Part shown: piece by piece, positions 1 to 7,614 of the stretch
How the letters are laid out: each line of letters starts with the position of its first letter
How positions within the stretch are numbered: position 1 is the first letter of the stretch
Origin: Pseudomonadota bacterium
GTDB taxonomy: Bacteria > Desulfobacterota > Desulfobulbia > Desulfobulbales > Desulfurivibrionaceae
Length of the DNA: 64,000 nucleotides
Assembly: GCA_018830485.1 (NCBI GenBank)
Contig: JAHJRQ010000025.1
Location: 1-64,000, forward strand
Direction of reading: 5' to 3'
Translations under genes and position numbers: made by a program
The notes under the pieces: generated by a model
What the model was told of the DNA's origin: nothing
The model's database searches: none
What the model saw: only the letters and a program-made list of their open reading frames with translations

Positions 1-1
1 A

Positions 2-138
2 AATCAACTTCCTGTTGATTTTTCAAGCCGCAAAACCAAAACAAGTTTTGCCTTTGCTCACATTTTCAGCAACGTAAGTGGCTGAAAATGACGGGGCGTC
101 CTTGCCCCGCACAGGAGCCTTGAATTTTTCAAGGCTCC
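2..138. repeat. Run of five short palindromes downstream of the thioesterase gene
   Basis: Five hairpin-forming palindromes follow one another: AATCAAC/GTTGATT (2-20), CAAAAC/GTTTTG (37-50), CATTTTCAGC/GCTGAAAATG (61-90), CGGGGC/GCCCCG (92-109) and GGAGCCTTGAA/TTCAAGGCTCC (114-138). The last lies just beyond the stop of the minus-strand thioesterase and could end its transcript, but on the minus strand it lacks a U-run. No gene is seen in this stretch. Confidence 0.5.
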
Positions 139-140
139 CT

Positions 141-533
141 TTATTTCTTCACCGGAATCGGACGCATGGCATCGTCCACCGCGACAAAGGTGAAAAGTCC
201 CTCGATGGCCTTTACCCTGGATTCGTCGTACATTTGTTCAAGATACACGGTTACCCGGATCTGGATGCTGGTGTTGCCGACCTTGACCACCTGGCCGACC
301 AGTTCGACAAAGGTTCCGGCCGGGATCGGGGTCGTGAAATCGATGCGGTCCGAGCAGACCGTGACGATTTTTTGCCGGGAAAAGCGGGTGGCGGTGATAA
401 AGGCTGCTTCGTCCATCCACTGCAGGGCGGTGCCGCCGAACAGGGTGGCGTAGTGGTTGGTAGTGTTTGGGAAAACCGCTTTGGTGATGCGGGTTTCAGC
501 GGCTTTCATTTTCTGGGTGATGTCCATGTCCAT
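141..533 (-). CDS. Acyl-CoA thioesterase, hotdog fold (YciA/BFIT-like)
   Basis: A 130-residue single-hotdog protein expected to hydrolyse acyl-CoA thioesters in the cytoplasm. The stretch NHYATLFGGTALQWMDEAAF (about residues 26-45) is the typical active-site helix of acyl-CoA thioesterases, with the catalytic Asp in WMDEAA. It is followed by a strand reading RIDFTTPIPAGTFVELVGQV, also typical. Length matches single-domain YciA-like enzymes. Its start overlaps the end of the upstream thioredoxin-like gene by 38 bp, so the two are probably cotranscribed. The physiological acyl chain cannot be told from sequence. Confidence 0.85.
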   Translation of the reverse strand: MDMDITQKMKAAETRITKAVFPNTTNHYATLFGGTALQWMDEAAFITATRFSRQKIVTVCSDRIDFTTPIPAGTFVELVGQVVKVGNTSIQIRVTVYLEQMYDESRVKAIEGLFTFVAVDDAMRPIPVKK

Positions 534-1050
534 CTCCTGCGGTTTTGCTGCGCAACGTTTCGCCTTCCTCCCTAACCCATTCCTCGACCTCGGCCGGGAA
601 CGGCATCCGCCCCGCGCATTTCACCGCGCCGTTGATAATCAGGGCCGGAGTTTTTGTTACCCCGAACCGCCAGATCTCGTCGAGGTCGTGCACCGATTCC
701 ATGTCCGCGGCCAGGCCGAATTTCTGCAGGGCCTCAAAGAGCATGGCGCTCAATGTGTTGCAGGTCACGCAGCCGGAGCCCAGCACCCGGATGGTGAGGA
801 TTTCCGGGGCGGCGCCTTGTTTTCCTTGGCGGCGGCGGTATTCTGCGCGCAAGGCCTCACGGTAGACCGGAGTTGCCGTTGCGGGAACGTAATTTTCCCT
901 GGCAATGGCCTCAAAAAGAAAATCCACCGCCGCTTCTTCCTCCATCTCTCCGGTAAGCGCCGTGTTCAAGGCCTGGTCAAGGCCGATCAACCCGATATTG
1001 GCCGCGCCGATGCGGATGGTGCGGGGCGCTGGTCTGTCCTGATTTTCCAT
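496..1050 (-). CDS. Thioredoxin-like CxxC protein with helical N-terminal extension
   Basis: A 184-residue cytoplasmic protein. The C-terminal part (about residues 85-165) looks like a small thioredoxin-fold redox-active disulfide protein. It has a strand ILTIRVLGSG, a CVTC motif (Cys94, Cys97) and a cis-Pro loop TKTPALIING near residue 133. The first 80 residues are helical and I do not recognise them. No signal peptide is seen. This resembles the MTH895 or redox-active disulfide protein 2 group, whose partners are usually unknown. The gene overlaps the following thioesterase start, suggesting a two-gene operon. A thioredoxin-reductase-like gene lies 4 kb away on the other strand, but a functional pairing is only a guess. 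Confidence 0.7.
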   Translation of the reverse strand: MENQDRPAPRTIRIGAANIGLIGLDQALNTALTGEMEEEAAVDFLFEAIARENYVPATATPVYREALRAEYRRRQGKQGAAPEILTIRVLGSGCVTCNTLSAMLFEALQKFGLAADMESVHDLDEIWRFGVTKTPALIINGAVKCAGRMPFPAEVEEWVREEGETLRSKTAGDGHGHHPENESR

Positions 1051-1089
1051 GGGGTTCCTGTATAGGATACGGCGTCAAGCCAGGTTCGT

Positions 1090-4000
1090 CTAAAAAAGTT
1101 TCATCTGCCGTTCGTTTCTTTTCCCGCCTTTGGTCACGAGCTGGTCCGTCTCCTTCAGCAGGGAGGCCGGTATTTCCCGGAGAAAGCGGGAGGGGAGGTG
1201 GGCGGCGGTCCGGTTGAATATGGTGCGGTTTGCGGCGCTGCTTACAATCAGGCGGTCCTTGGCCCGGGTCATGGCAACATAGAAAAGACGGCGTTCTTCT
1301 TCCACATCGCCGAGGCGGTTGGCAATGGTGCAGGGAAGGATCTCCTCTTCAATCCCGGCCAGAAAAACCACCGGGAACTCCAGGCCTTTGGCGCCATGCA
1401 TGGTCATGAGGGCCACGGCTTCGGCCCGTTCATCGTATGCGGTGGCCTGGGCGTTTTGCCGGAGATGTTCGCAGAACCCCTGGAGATCGTTGCCAAAGGC
1501 GTTGGCAAGTTGGAGCAATCGCTTGGCCTCCGGCTCCTGGGGATCAATGCCCAGGATGGGCATGGCCTCGGTCAGGGGGAGGGCAAGGCCATGCTCCGCG
1601 GCGCGGCGGAAATGCGCGAGGGTTTTTCCCATTTCCGCGATGCTTTTTGCCGCACCGGCCGGGAGGGGAAGGGCAAGCGCCGCGCTGTAAAAATCAGGGC
1701 AGCGCATGGGCAGCTCTTGTTCCAGGCGGGAGATGGCCGCCTCCCCGATGCCTGGAAGGCCGGCCAGCAACAGGAGATGATCGTGTAGGTTCGCGTCTGC
1801 CGCACCGGCCAGGAGAAAATGACAGGCGCCCTTCAGGGCGGGTTTCAGGTAAAAGGGGGTGGCGCCGACGAGCTGGAAGGGGATGCCCTTGCGGTGCAGG
1901 GCTTCGGCAATGGGTTCGGCCATCTGGCTGAGCCGAAAGAGGATGGCGAAATCGGCAAAGCTCCGTGGCAGGGTCTGATCGCCGCGGTTGGCGGTATGCC
2001 GGGACAGGCTGCTGATGCCGCCCAACCCCTCTTCGATGCGGCGCACGATAAACTCCGCCTCGTCCTGGGCGCTTGGCGCCTGATACCATTCGATGGGCGT
2101 CGTGCTGCTGCGTTCGGCCACGAGCTGGGTGTCGCCGCTCTGCCGGTTCCGGCGGATGAGAGCAGCCGCGCCGTCGATGATGGCAGGGGCTGAACGGTAG
2201 TTGCGGATCAAGGCCAAGGTGGCGACCCCCTCTCTGTCTCTGAATCGCTGAAACAGGGTGAGGTCGCTGCCGCGAAAGCCGTAAATGGCCTGGTTGGGGT
2301 CGCCGATGGCAAAAACCCGCGCCTGCGCGCCAAGCAACAGGACCAACTGGTACTGGGGATGGTTGAGATCCTGGAATTCGTCGACAAAAAAATGGGTCGC
2401 CCGACCGATGATGTGTTCGGCAAAGGCGGGATCGCTGCTGAGGCGCTCCACGCAGCGGGGGATGACCAGATCAAGGTCAATGGCCTTGTTGGGGGCAAGC
2501 GAGGCAAGATAGCGCGCAAGAAGTTCCGGCAGGGCCCCTCCGGCTGGCAGCGTGCCCCTGTTGAGCTGGTCAACATAGACTGCCAGTTGCTTTTTGAGGA
2601 TATGGTGTTCGGCTCGGGATATTTCCGGGAAAACCTTGCGCAGATAGAGGTCGCGCTCATCCTCGCCGATGACCAGGAGATCTGGGGTTTCCTTGCGCAA
2701 CAGGGCCAGGCAATACCCATGGAAGGTGCCCACGAAGATGGCCCGGGCTGTTTCGCCAAGCTCCCGGCTAAGGCGCTCGTGCATCTCGCGGGCTGCCCGG
2801 TTGGTGAAGGTGATGGCCACCATCTCTTCGGGACGTTCATGCTCGGCGGTCAGCAGATGTTCGATCCTGGCCACCAGGGTAAAGGTTTTGCCGGTGCCCG
2901 GCCCGGCAGCCACCAGAATATTCCTTGCCGCGCTGGTGATGGCGGCCAGTTGCTCCGGGTTGGGTTTTCTTGGGGATTTGGGCGTGTCGGCGGGAGGAGA
3001 GGGGTTTCGCTCCAGGGGCAGCGGTGAGCGGGATAGTTTTTTTGCGGGCTGGATAGTCTTTTTGCCGGCAAACAGGCTGATCTGGCCGGCCAACTCCTCC
3101 CGCTCCCCTTCAGCAAAAACCCGGATCACCCCGAATTCCCCGTCGTAGCCAGGGGTGCGGATGACCCTGCCTGTGCGGATGCGGGCCACTGCCTCGCCCA
3201 GCACCGGAGACATCCGGTTGATCTCCTCCACCGGCGTGTCGAGCAGCAGGTTGAATTCCGATCCGAAGCGGTCGATGACCTTGGCGTACAGGGCCATCAC
3301 CCCCTTGGTGGCCGGGCCGGCGCCGAGGATCTCGCCCAACACCTCGGGCAGCGGAATAAGGCTGTGCACCGCGGGCGAGCCGGGCGGGTAGTACGGCTCG
3401 GTCCGTTCGGCCAGCTCCATGACCCGGTGCAGCACCCCCACGGTCAGGGGCTTGCCGCAGACCGGGCAGATCGAGCCGATTTTCCGGGTTTCGAGGGGCT
3501 CAAGGCAAACATGGCAGTTCCGGTGGCCGTCGCAATGGTATTTCCCCTCTTCCGGGTAGAATTCGATCGTCCCGGCAAAACCGCCGGTGAGGGGATTTTT
3601 CAGGGCCTCGCGCAGATCGGCAAAGCTGAAGCCGGTGTTGAAGATGTTCGCCTCCCGGCCCAATTTCCCGGGAGAATGGCAGTCGGAGTTGGAGATCAGG
3701 GCGAAGCGGTCCAGGGGTGGGATGAGCCGGTTCATGTCCGGGTCCGAGGAGAGCCCGGTTTCGAGCGCAAAGACGTGCGGGCTGAGATCGCCGTAGCATT
3801 CCTCGATGGTGTTAAATCCGGAACGGGAGCCGAACAGGGAGAACCACGGCGTCCAGATGTGGGCCGGAACCAGAAAACCCTCCGGCGCTTTTTCCAGCAG
3901 GATTTCGAGGAGATCGCGGGAGTCGAGGCCCAGGATGGGGCGGCCGTCGGACTCGATGTTGCCGATGCCGGCCAGGACGGAGTTTATCCGTTCCGCCGAG

Positions 4001-4347
4001 GCGAAGTCGGGCACATAGAGCAGGTTGTGGACCTTGCGCACCGCGCCGTGCCGTTTGTAGATGGAGCTGATCTCGGCGGTGAGCACAAAGCGGCTGGGCA
4101 GGGCAATCGGGGTCGCCTGCGGCAAGGCCCGGGGGATCGCCTCGTCCTTGAGCTTATAAAACCCCGGTTCGGCAGGCTCAAGCTGCTCCTTGAGCTGGCT
4201 GAACCAGCCGGGATGGGTGAAATCGCCGGTGCCGAGCAGATGGATGCCCTTGACGTGAGCCCAGGCGGCAAGTCCTTGCAGATTGCCGGCCTTGCTGGTT
4301 GCCCGGGAGAAGGGGGAATGGATATGGAGATCAGCGATATAGCGCAT
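1090..4347 (-). CDS. EndoQ-like PHP endonuclease fused to UvrD/Rep helicase
   Basis: A 1085-residue two-part DNA repair protein. Residues 1-410 resemble the EndoQ/PHP family, which nicks DNA 5' of deaminated bases. Visible motifs are DLHIHSPFSR (6-15), GTGDFTHPGW (39-48), PAHIWTPWFS (161-170), ISNSDCHSPGKLGREANIF (218-236) and a four-Cys zinc site CHVC...CPVC (278-297). A Pro/Lys-rich linker leads to a superfamily 1A helicase with Walker A AAGPGTGKTFT (about 480), then VDEFQDLNHPQ, GDPNQAIYGFRG, NYRSAPAI, MTMHGAKGLEF and FYVAMTRAK. It probably couples lesion recognition to strand unwinding, which is inference. Start ATG at 4347 gives the expected PHP N-terminus. Confidence 0.88.
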   Translation of the reverse strand: MRYIADLHIHSPFSRATSKAGNLQGLAAWAHVKGIHLLGTGDFTHPGWFSQLKEQLEPAEPGFYKLKDEAIPRALPQATPIALPSRFVLTAEISSIYKRHGAVRKVHNLLYVPDFASAERINSVLAGIGNIESDGRPILGLDSRDLLEILLEKAPEGFLVPAHIWTPWFSLFGSRSGFNTIEECYGDLSPHVFALETGLSSDPDMNRLIPPLDRFALISNSDCHSPGKLGREANIFNTGFSFADLREALKNPLTGGFAGTIEFYPEEGKYHCDGHRNCHVCLEPLETRKIGSICPVCGKPLTVGVLHRVMELAERTEPYYPPGSPAVHSLIPLPEVLGEILGAGPATKGVMALYAKVIDRFGSEFNLLLDTPVEEINRMSPVLGEAVARIRTGRVIRTPGYDGEFGVIRVFAEGEREELAGQISLFAGKKTIQPAKKLSRSPLPLERNPSPPADTPKSPRKPNPEQLAAITSAARNILVAAGPGTGKTFTLVARIEHLLTAEHERPEEMVAITFTNRAAREMHERLSRELGETARAIFVGTFHGYCLALLRKETPDLLVIGEDERDLYLRKVFPEISRAEHHILKKQLAVYVDQLNRGTLPAGGALPELLARYLASLAPNKAIDLDLVIPRCVERLSSDPAFAEHIIGRATHFFVDEFQDLNHPQYQLVLLLGAQARVFAIGDPNQAIYGFRGSDLTLFQRFRDREGVATLALIRNYRSAPAIIDGAAALIRRNRQSGDTQLVAERSSTTPIEWYQAPSAQDEAEFIVRRIEEGLGGISSLSRHTANRGDQTLPRSFADFAILFRLSQMAEPIAEALHRKGIPFQLVGATPFYLKPALKGACHFLLAGAADANLHDHLLLLAGLPGIGEAAISRLEQELPMRCPDFYSAALALPLPAGAAKSIAEMGKTLAHFRRAAEHGLALPLTEAMPILGIDPQEPEAKRLLQLANAFGNDLQGFCEHLRQNAQATAYDERAEAVALMTMHGAKGLEFPVVFLAGIEEEILPCTIANRLGDVEEERRLFYVAMTRAKDRLIVSSAANRTIFNRTAAHLPSRFLREIPASLLKETDQLVTKGGKRNERQMKLF

Positions 4348-4390
4348 TTTTTTGTTGTCGTTTGAAAAGTTTCTTCCGCTAAAAAACGTC

Positions 4391-4500
4391 TAAATCCCCC
4401 CTCGCCCCCCTTTTTCAAAGGGGGGAATAATATGCACTACCTGCTTTGTAAGTAATCGCTGAGCTCCCCCTTTGAAAAAGGGGGATTGAGGGGGATTTAT
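4391..4500. repeat. 110-bp MITE-like element with CCCCCTTTTTCAAAGGGGG arms
   Basis: Two arms of about 35 bp, each itself a hairpin (CCCCCTTTTTCAAAGGGGG), face each other in inverted orientation with AAATCCCCC at both outer ends. The roughly 35-bp centre holds no gene. The outer ends read TAAATCC...GGATTTA. This is the type of dispersed non-coding repeat seen scattered in many environmental proteobacterial genomes. Arms agree with small differences (CTCGCC against CAATCC in the spacer). Confidence 0.75.
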
Positions 4501-4600
4501 TTAGTCGATGATACAGTATTTTCCTCGGATGCAATTTCTTAACCGGACAGTGCCGGCAGAGGGTGACAAAAAAGAGGAGGTTGGCTCCGCTCGCTGCTTT

Positions 4601-4637
4601 TCCCCACTTTGAAAAAGGGGGGTCAGGGGGGATTTGA
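4601..4637. repeat. CCCCCTTT-family repeat arm downstream of the DUF559 gene
   Basis: CTTTGAAAAAGGGGGG followed by TCAGGGGGGATTT is a third copy of the repeat arm, with its ATTT end pointing into the DUF559 gene. It covers the final codons of that ORF, so the predicted C-terminal residues HSNPP are repeat-derived. Confidence 0.7.
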
Positions 4638-5003
4638 ATGTGTTCTTACCCGGCCTTTTACGATTTCATCTATCACTACCAGCACTGCATCCGTCTCCAA
4701 TAAAACCTGCCTATTGTCAAAACGCAATACACGCAAGCCTAATTCGATCAATGCTGCATCGCGTTCTTGGTCTTTGGTCTGATGCTCTTCTGCAAAATGT
4801 TGGCTTCCGTCGAGTTCGATCACCAACTTCGCTACCGGGCAATAAAAATCCACAATGAATGTGGACAATGGCTTTTGCCGATAAAACTGTACACCTTGTA
4901 TCTGCTTGCGTCGAATGCGTTGCCATAGCACCTGTTCCGCATCGGTCATGTTGGTTCTGAGTGAGCGGGAATTTTCCCTGAGTTTTGGGCTGTAGCGTTC
5001 CAT
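4623..5003 (-). CDS. DUF559 family PD-(D/E)XK nuclease-like protein
   Basis: A 126-residue protein of the DUF559/YcjD group, related in fold to very-short-patch-repair endonucleases. It carries MTDAEQVLWQRIRRKQIQG near the start, then FIVDFYCPVAKLVIELDGSQH, which holds the acidic residues expected of a PD-(D/E)XK core, and a basic C-terminal half. The ORF track begins at 5063, but its first 20 residues (ASPFEKGGLRGI) are translated from a CCCCCTTT repeat. I therefore prefer the ATG at 5003, giving MERYSPKLREN. Both ends of the gene are bounded by inverted copies of the repeat. Biochemical function of the family is not established. Confidence 0.75.
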   Translation of the reverse strand: MERYSPKLRENSRSLRTNMTDAEQVLWQRIRRKQIQGVQFYRQKPLSTFIVDFYCPVAKLVIELDGSQHFAEEHQTKDQERDAALIELGLRVLRFDNRQVLLETDAVLVVIDEIVKGRVRTHSNPP

Positions 5004-5010
5004 AAATCTC

Positions 5011-5046
5011 AAAATCCCCCTCAGTCCCCCTTTTTCAAAGGGGGAA
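5011..5046. repeat. CCCCCTTT-family repeat arm upstream of the DUF559 gene
   Basis: AAAATCCCCCTCAGTCCCCC followed by TTTTTCAAAGGGGGAA is a fourth copy of the arm, inverted relative to the 4601-4637 copy, so the DUF559 gene sits between AAAT-type ends. Read on the minus strand it also lies over the likely translation initiation region of the DUF559 gene. Confidence 0.7.
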
Positions 5047-5215
5047 GCCACCATTAAACGCAATTTTCTTTTAAAAAGAGGAAAACCGACATGAACCAGT
5101 GAATCTTACACAGATTCTCTATCCATGTCCACGCCGGAATTCCCTACGGAAAAGGGTGGCCTTCCCTTTGGGAAATCGTTATATAATTGAGGCTCTTGTG
5201 AAATACTGCGTGTGG

Positions 5216-5290
5216 TTCGACAGGCTCACCACGAGCGGAAGAAGATTGATGATTTTTAAGATGACTACCGTTCGCCCTGAGCGTGTCGAA
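5216..5290. repeat. Dispersed hairpin repeat of the TTCGACAGGCTCA family
   Basis: Arms TTCGACAGGCTCACCACGAGCGG (5216-5238) and CCGTTCGCCCTGAGCGTGTCGAA (5268-5290) are imperfect inverted repeats (19 of 23 pairs) around a 29-bp loop. I recognise the arm sequence as a widely dispersed intergenic repeat in environmental bacteria. Reading through it produces the spurious peptide WFDRLTTSGRR...VRPERVEGCF in the ORF track. Confidence 0.65.
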
Positions 5291-5320
5291 GGGTGTTTTT
5301 TAAAAAAAGGGAGACCGGAA

Positions 5321-6244
5321 ATGGTTGAACAGATAAGAGATGTGGTGATTATCGGCGCTGGCCCGGCAGGGCTTCAGGCCGCCGTGCACGCAGCCCGAAA
5401 AAAGGCCTCGGTGCTTGTCCTGGGCCGGGCGGAAAACAGCAGTATTTACTCGGCCCATGTTGAAAACTATCTCTGTGTCGATGGCGTGACCGGGGGGGCG
5501 GAGTTGTTGCGGATCGGCCTGGATCAGGCTACCCGTTTCGGTGCGGAGGTGTGGGCGGAGGATGTCCTGCATCTTGGCCAGGAAGGCGAGCTGTTTACAG
5601 TCGAGGTGGAAAGCGGGCGGCAGGTTACGGCCCGGTCCCTGATCTTGGCCACCGGCACCTCGCGGAAAAAGCTGAGGGTGCCGGGCGAGAAGGAATTGCT
5701 GGGGCGCGGGGTCAGTTACTGCGTGGATTGCGACGCCAATTTCTATCGCAACGCCAAGGTGGCGGTGGTGGGCAACGAATCCGCCGCGGTGGACGGAGCC
5801 CTGACCCTTACCAAATATGCCTCCGAGGTCCATCTGGTTTGCAAGGATCTGACGGTGACGAAAGAGCTTGGCGAAAAGTTGGGAGCCAGCTCCGTGGTGG
5901 TGCATAAGGGGGCCTGGGCCAAGGAGATTGCCGGGGAGAAGGCGGTGAACGGTCTTGTGCTGGACAGCGGCGAGACCATCGCGGTGGACGGAGTTTTTGT
6001 CGAACTCGGGGCCAAGGGCGCCATGGAGCTTGCCACCAGCATCGGCGTCATGCTCGACACGGAGACCTTCTCCTACATCGAGACCAACAAGAAGCAGGCA
6101 ACCAACATTCCCGGCATCTACGCGGCGGGCGACATCGCCGGGCCTCCCTGGCAGATGGCCAAGGCCGTGGGCGAGGGGTGCGTGGCCGGCTGGGAGGCAG
6201 CCAATTATGCCAACCGGCTCAAGCGTACTTCGGAAAGCGAGTAG
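5321..6244 (+). CDS. Thioredoxin-reductase-like FAD/NAD(P)-dependent oxidoreductase
   Basis: A 307-residue flavoprotein of the TrxB fold. It shows an N-terminal FAD-binding VVIIGAGPAGLQAA (8-21), a redox CxxC at C134/C137 in SYCVDCDANF (E. coli TrxB has C135/C138), a second dinucleotide-binding fold VAVVGNESAAVDGALTL (147 on) and the C-terminal FAD motif GIYAAGDIAG. It should move electrons from NAD(P)H through FAD to a disulfide partner. The cofactor-specifying residues are not decisive. The ORF track start at 5099 is wrong because it reads through a dispersed repeat. ATG 5321 has GGGAG upstream and gives the normal N-terminus. tadA begins 1 bp after its stop. Confidence 0.88.
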   Translation: MVEQIRDVVIIGAGPAGLQAAVHAARKKASVLVLGRAENSSIYSAHVENYLCVDGVTGGAELLRIGLDQATRFGAEVWAEDVLHLGQEGELFTVEVESGRQVTARSLILATGTSRKKLRVPGEKELLGRGVSYCVDCDANFYRNAKVAVVGNESAAVDGALTLTKYASEVHLVCKDLTVTKELGEKLGASSVVVHKGAWAKEIAGEKAVNGLVLDSGETIAVDGVFVELGAKGAMELATSIGVMLDTETFSYIETNKKQATNIPGIYAAGDIAGPPWQMAKAVGEGCVAGWEAANYANRLKRTSESE

Positions 6245-6245
6245 C

Positions 6246-6734
6246 GTGGCGGATTTTTCAGCGAAGGGTTCTCCCGAACAGTACATGGCAGTCGCCCTTG
6301 CCGAGGCCCGGCTTGCCGCGGAGCGGGGCGAGGTGCCCATCGGCGCGGTGCTGGTGGATGGTGCCGGACAGATCATCGCCCAAAACGGTAACCGCACCAT
6401 CGAACTCTGCGACCCCGGAGCGCATGCAGAGATGCTGGTGCTCCGGCAGGCAGGCCGCTTGCGGGGCAATTACCGATTGCCTGACACGACCCTCTATGTT
6501 ACTCTCGAGCCCTGCGTGATGTGCGCCGGCGCCTTGGTGCACGCCAGGGTGAGCCGGTTGGTTTACGGGGCAGTCGACCCCAAGGGTGGGGGGGTTGTCT
6601 CTCTCTTTCAGGTCGGGCAGGACACGCGGCTCAATCACCTGCTGGCCGTGGAGGGCGGTCTGCTGGCAGAAGAGAGCGGGACCCTGCTCAAGGATTTTTT
6701 CCGGCAGAGGCGGCGCGGTGGAAAAGAAGGGTGA
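6246..6734 (+). CDS. tadA: tRNA adenosine(34) deaminase TadA
   Basis: A 162-residue zinc deaminase that converts A34 to inosine in tRNA-Arg(ACG). The active-site signature is complete: HAE at 60-62 and PCVMC at 89-93, giving the His, two Cys and proton-shuttling Glu. The C-terminal part (YGAVDPKGGGVVSLF...LNH) matches the region that contacts tRNA. I chose the GTG at 6246, one base after the preceding stop. It puts EQYMAVALAEAR at the usual position, whereas ATG 6285 would clip the first helix. It may be cotranscribed with the flavoprotein upstream. Confidence 0.9.
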   Translation: MADFSAKGSPEQYMAVALAEARLAAERGEVPIGAVLVDGAGQIIAQNGNRTIELCDPGAHAEMLVLRQAGRLRGNYRLPDTTLYVTLEPCVMCAGALVHARVSRLVYGAVDPKGGGVVSLFQVGQDTRLNHLLAVEGGLLAEESGTLLKDFFRQRRRGGKEG

Positions 6735-6741
6735 GGAGAAA

Positions 6742-7143
6742 ATGCACAACGGCGGCATGAATCTCAACAACGTACTGCAACCCGTATTCGCGAAATATGC
6801 CGACATTCTGGCGGCGGTGTATCTGTTCGGTTCCGCAGTAACTGGAGAGGCGACCTGCCGGAGCGATCTTGATATCGCAGTGCTTTTCGCGCCGGGTGCC
6901 GGTCGTTTTCCGGCAAAACATCAATTTGCCCTGTATGCCGACCTGTCCCGAGCGTTACAGCGCAATGATATTGACCTCGTTATTCTGAATGCATCACAGA
7001 ATCTCATCCTGCAGGAAGAGATTCTGCGACGTGGCGCCTTGATTTTTGATGGTGATTCCGCAGTGCGGGCAGACTATGAACAGCGCATCCTGCATCTCGG
7101 GATCGATTTTCGTCACCAGCGGGCCATGGTCATGGGGATGTGA
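6742..7143 (+). CDS. mntA: MntA-type nucleotidyltransferase antitoxin
   Basis: A 133-residue minimal nucleotidyltransferase. The core LFGSAVTGEATCRSDLDIAVLF contains the GS-X10-DxD motif of MntA proteins, which inactivate their HEPN partner by transferring AMP residues to it. A third acidic residue is in NDIDLVIL. ATG 6742 follows GAGGAGAA closely. Its stop codon overlaps the start of the HEPN gene, the standard arrangement of a mntA-hepT module. The order is antitoxin then toxin. Confidence 0.85.
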   Translation: MHNGGMNLNNVLQPVFAKYADILAAVYLFGSAVTGEATCRSDLDIAVLFAPGAGRFPAKHQFALYADLSRALQRNDIDLVILNASQNLILQEEILRRGALIFDGDSAVRADYEQRILHLGIDFRHQRAMVMGM

Positions 7144-7556
7144 TGGAACGGCTTACTCAGAAAATAGGGCGGATCAGAGAACATCTGCGTATTTTGTATC
7201 TGCTCCGGCCGGAATGCCATGATCGTTTTCCTGTCGATCCCATTTTTCGTGGCGCGGTTCTGCATTATCTGTATTTACTCGCCGATGGCTGCATTGTCCT
7301 GGCCGAGCTGATTATCCGCATGAGAAAACTGCGCCTGCCGCAAACCTATGCCGAGGCCTTTGATATTTTGGGAGAGGGGGCGGTCATCCCGGCGGATTTT
7401 GCCTATACTTTTGCCGCCATCGCCGGATTCAGGAATTTCCTGGCCCATGACTACGAAAAAGTGGACTCCGTAGTAATCTGTGCCGAGGTAATGAAGCGGC
7501 TGGAGGATGTCGAACAATATCTGCAACTCGTCGAGGAGGGGATCCGGAAGGGGTGA
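7143..7556 (+). CDS. hepT: HepT-type HEPN ribonuclease toxin
   Basis: A 137-residue all-helical HEPN (DUF86) protein, predicted to be an RNase that cuts RNA when not neutralised. The catalytic R-X4-H motif is intact as RNFLAH near residue 100, followed by DYEKV as in HepT toxins, whose Tyr near the active site is the AMPylation target. ATG 7143 shares bases with the TGA of mntA (GTG 7140 is a less likely alternative), so translation is coupled. With the upstream gene it forms a complete-looking HepT/MntA toxin-antitoxin pair. Confidence 0.85.
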   Translation: MERLTQKIGRIREHLRILYLLRPECHDRFPVDPIFRGAVLHYLYLLADGCIVLAELIIRMRKLRLPQTYAEAFDILGEGAVIPADFAYTFAAIAGFRNFLAHDYEKVDSVVICAEVMKRLEDVEQYLQLVEEGIRKG

Positions 7557-7614
7557 GTCGGCGGGAGGCAAGTGCGATCGGGGTTTCGGCTCTGAGAACG
7601 ACCTGGTTTGAAAC

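Noticed and set aside
3364-4365. A 333-codon plus-strand ORF
   Set aside because: Shadow of the EndoQ-UvrD gene on the other strand; no recognisable domain or ribosome binding site.
5004-5063. N-terminal extension ASPFEKGGLRGI of the DUF559 protein
   Set aside because: It is translated CCCCCTTT-repeat sequence, a known source of false N-termini.
5099-5320. N-terminal extension of the TrxB-like protein in the ORF track
   Set aside because: Encoded by a dispersed hairpin repeat; ATG 5321 has a good ribosome binding site and matches TrxB length.
5300-6469. A 389-codon minus-strand ORF
   Set aside because: It is antisense to the TrxB-like and tadA genes, which carry complete catalytic motifs. 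Its own translation is low-complexity and unlike any family.
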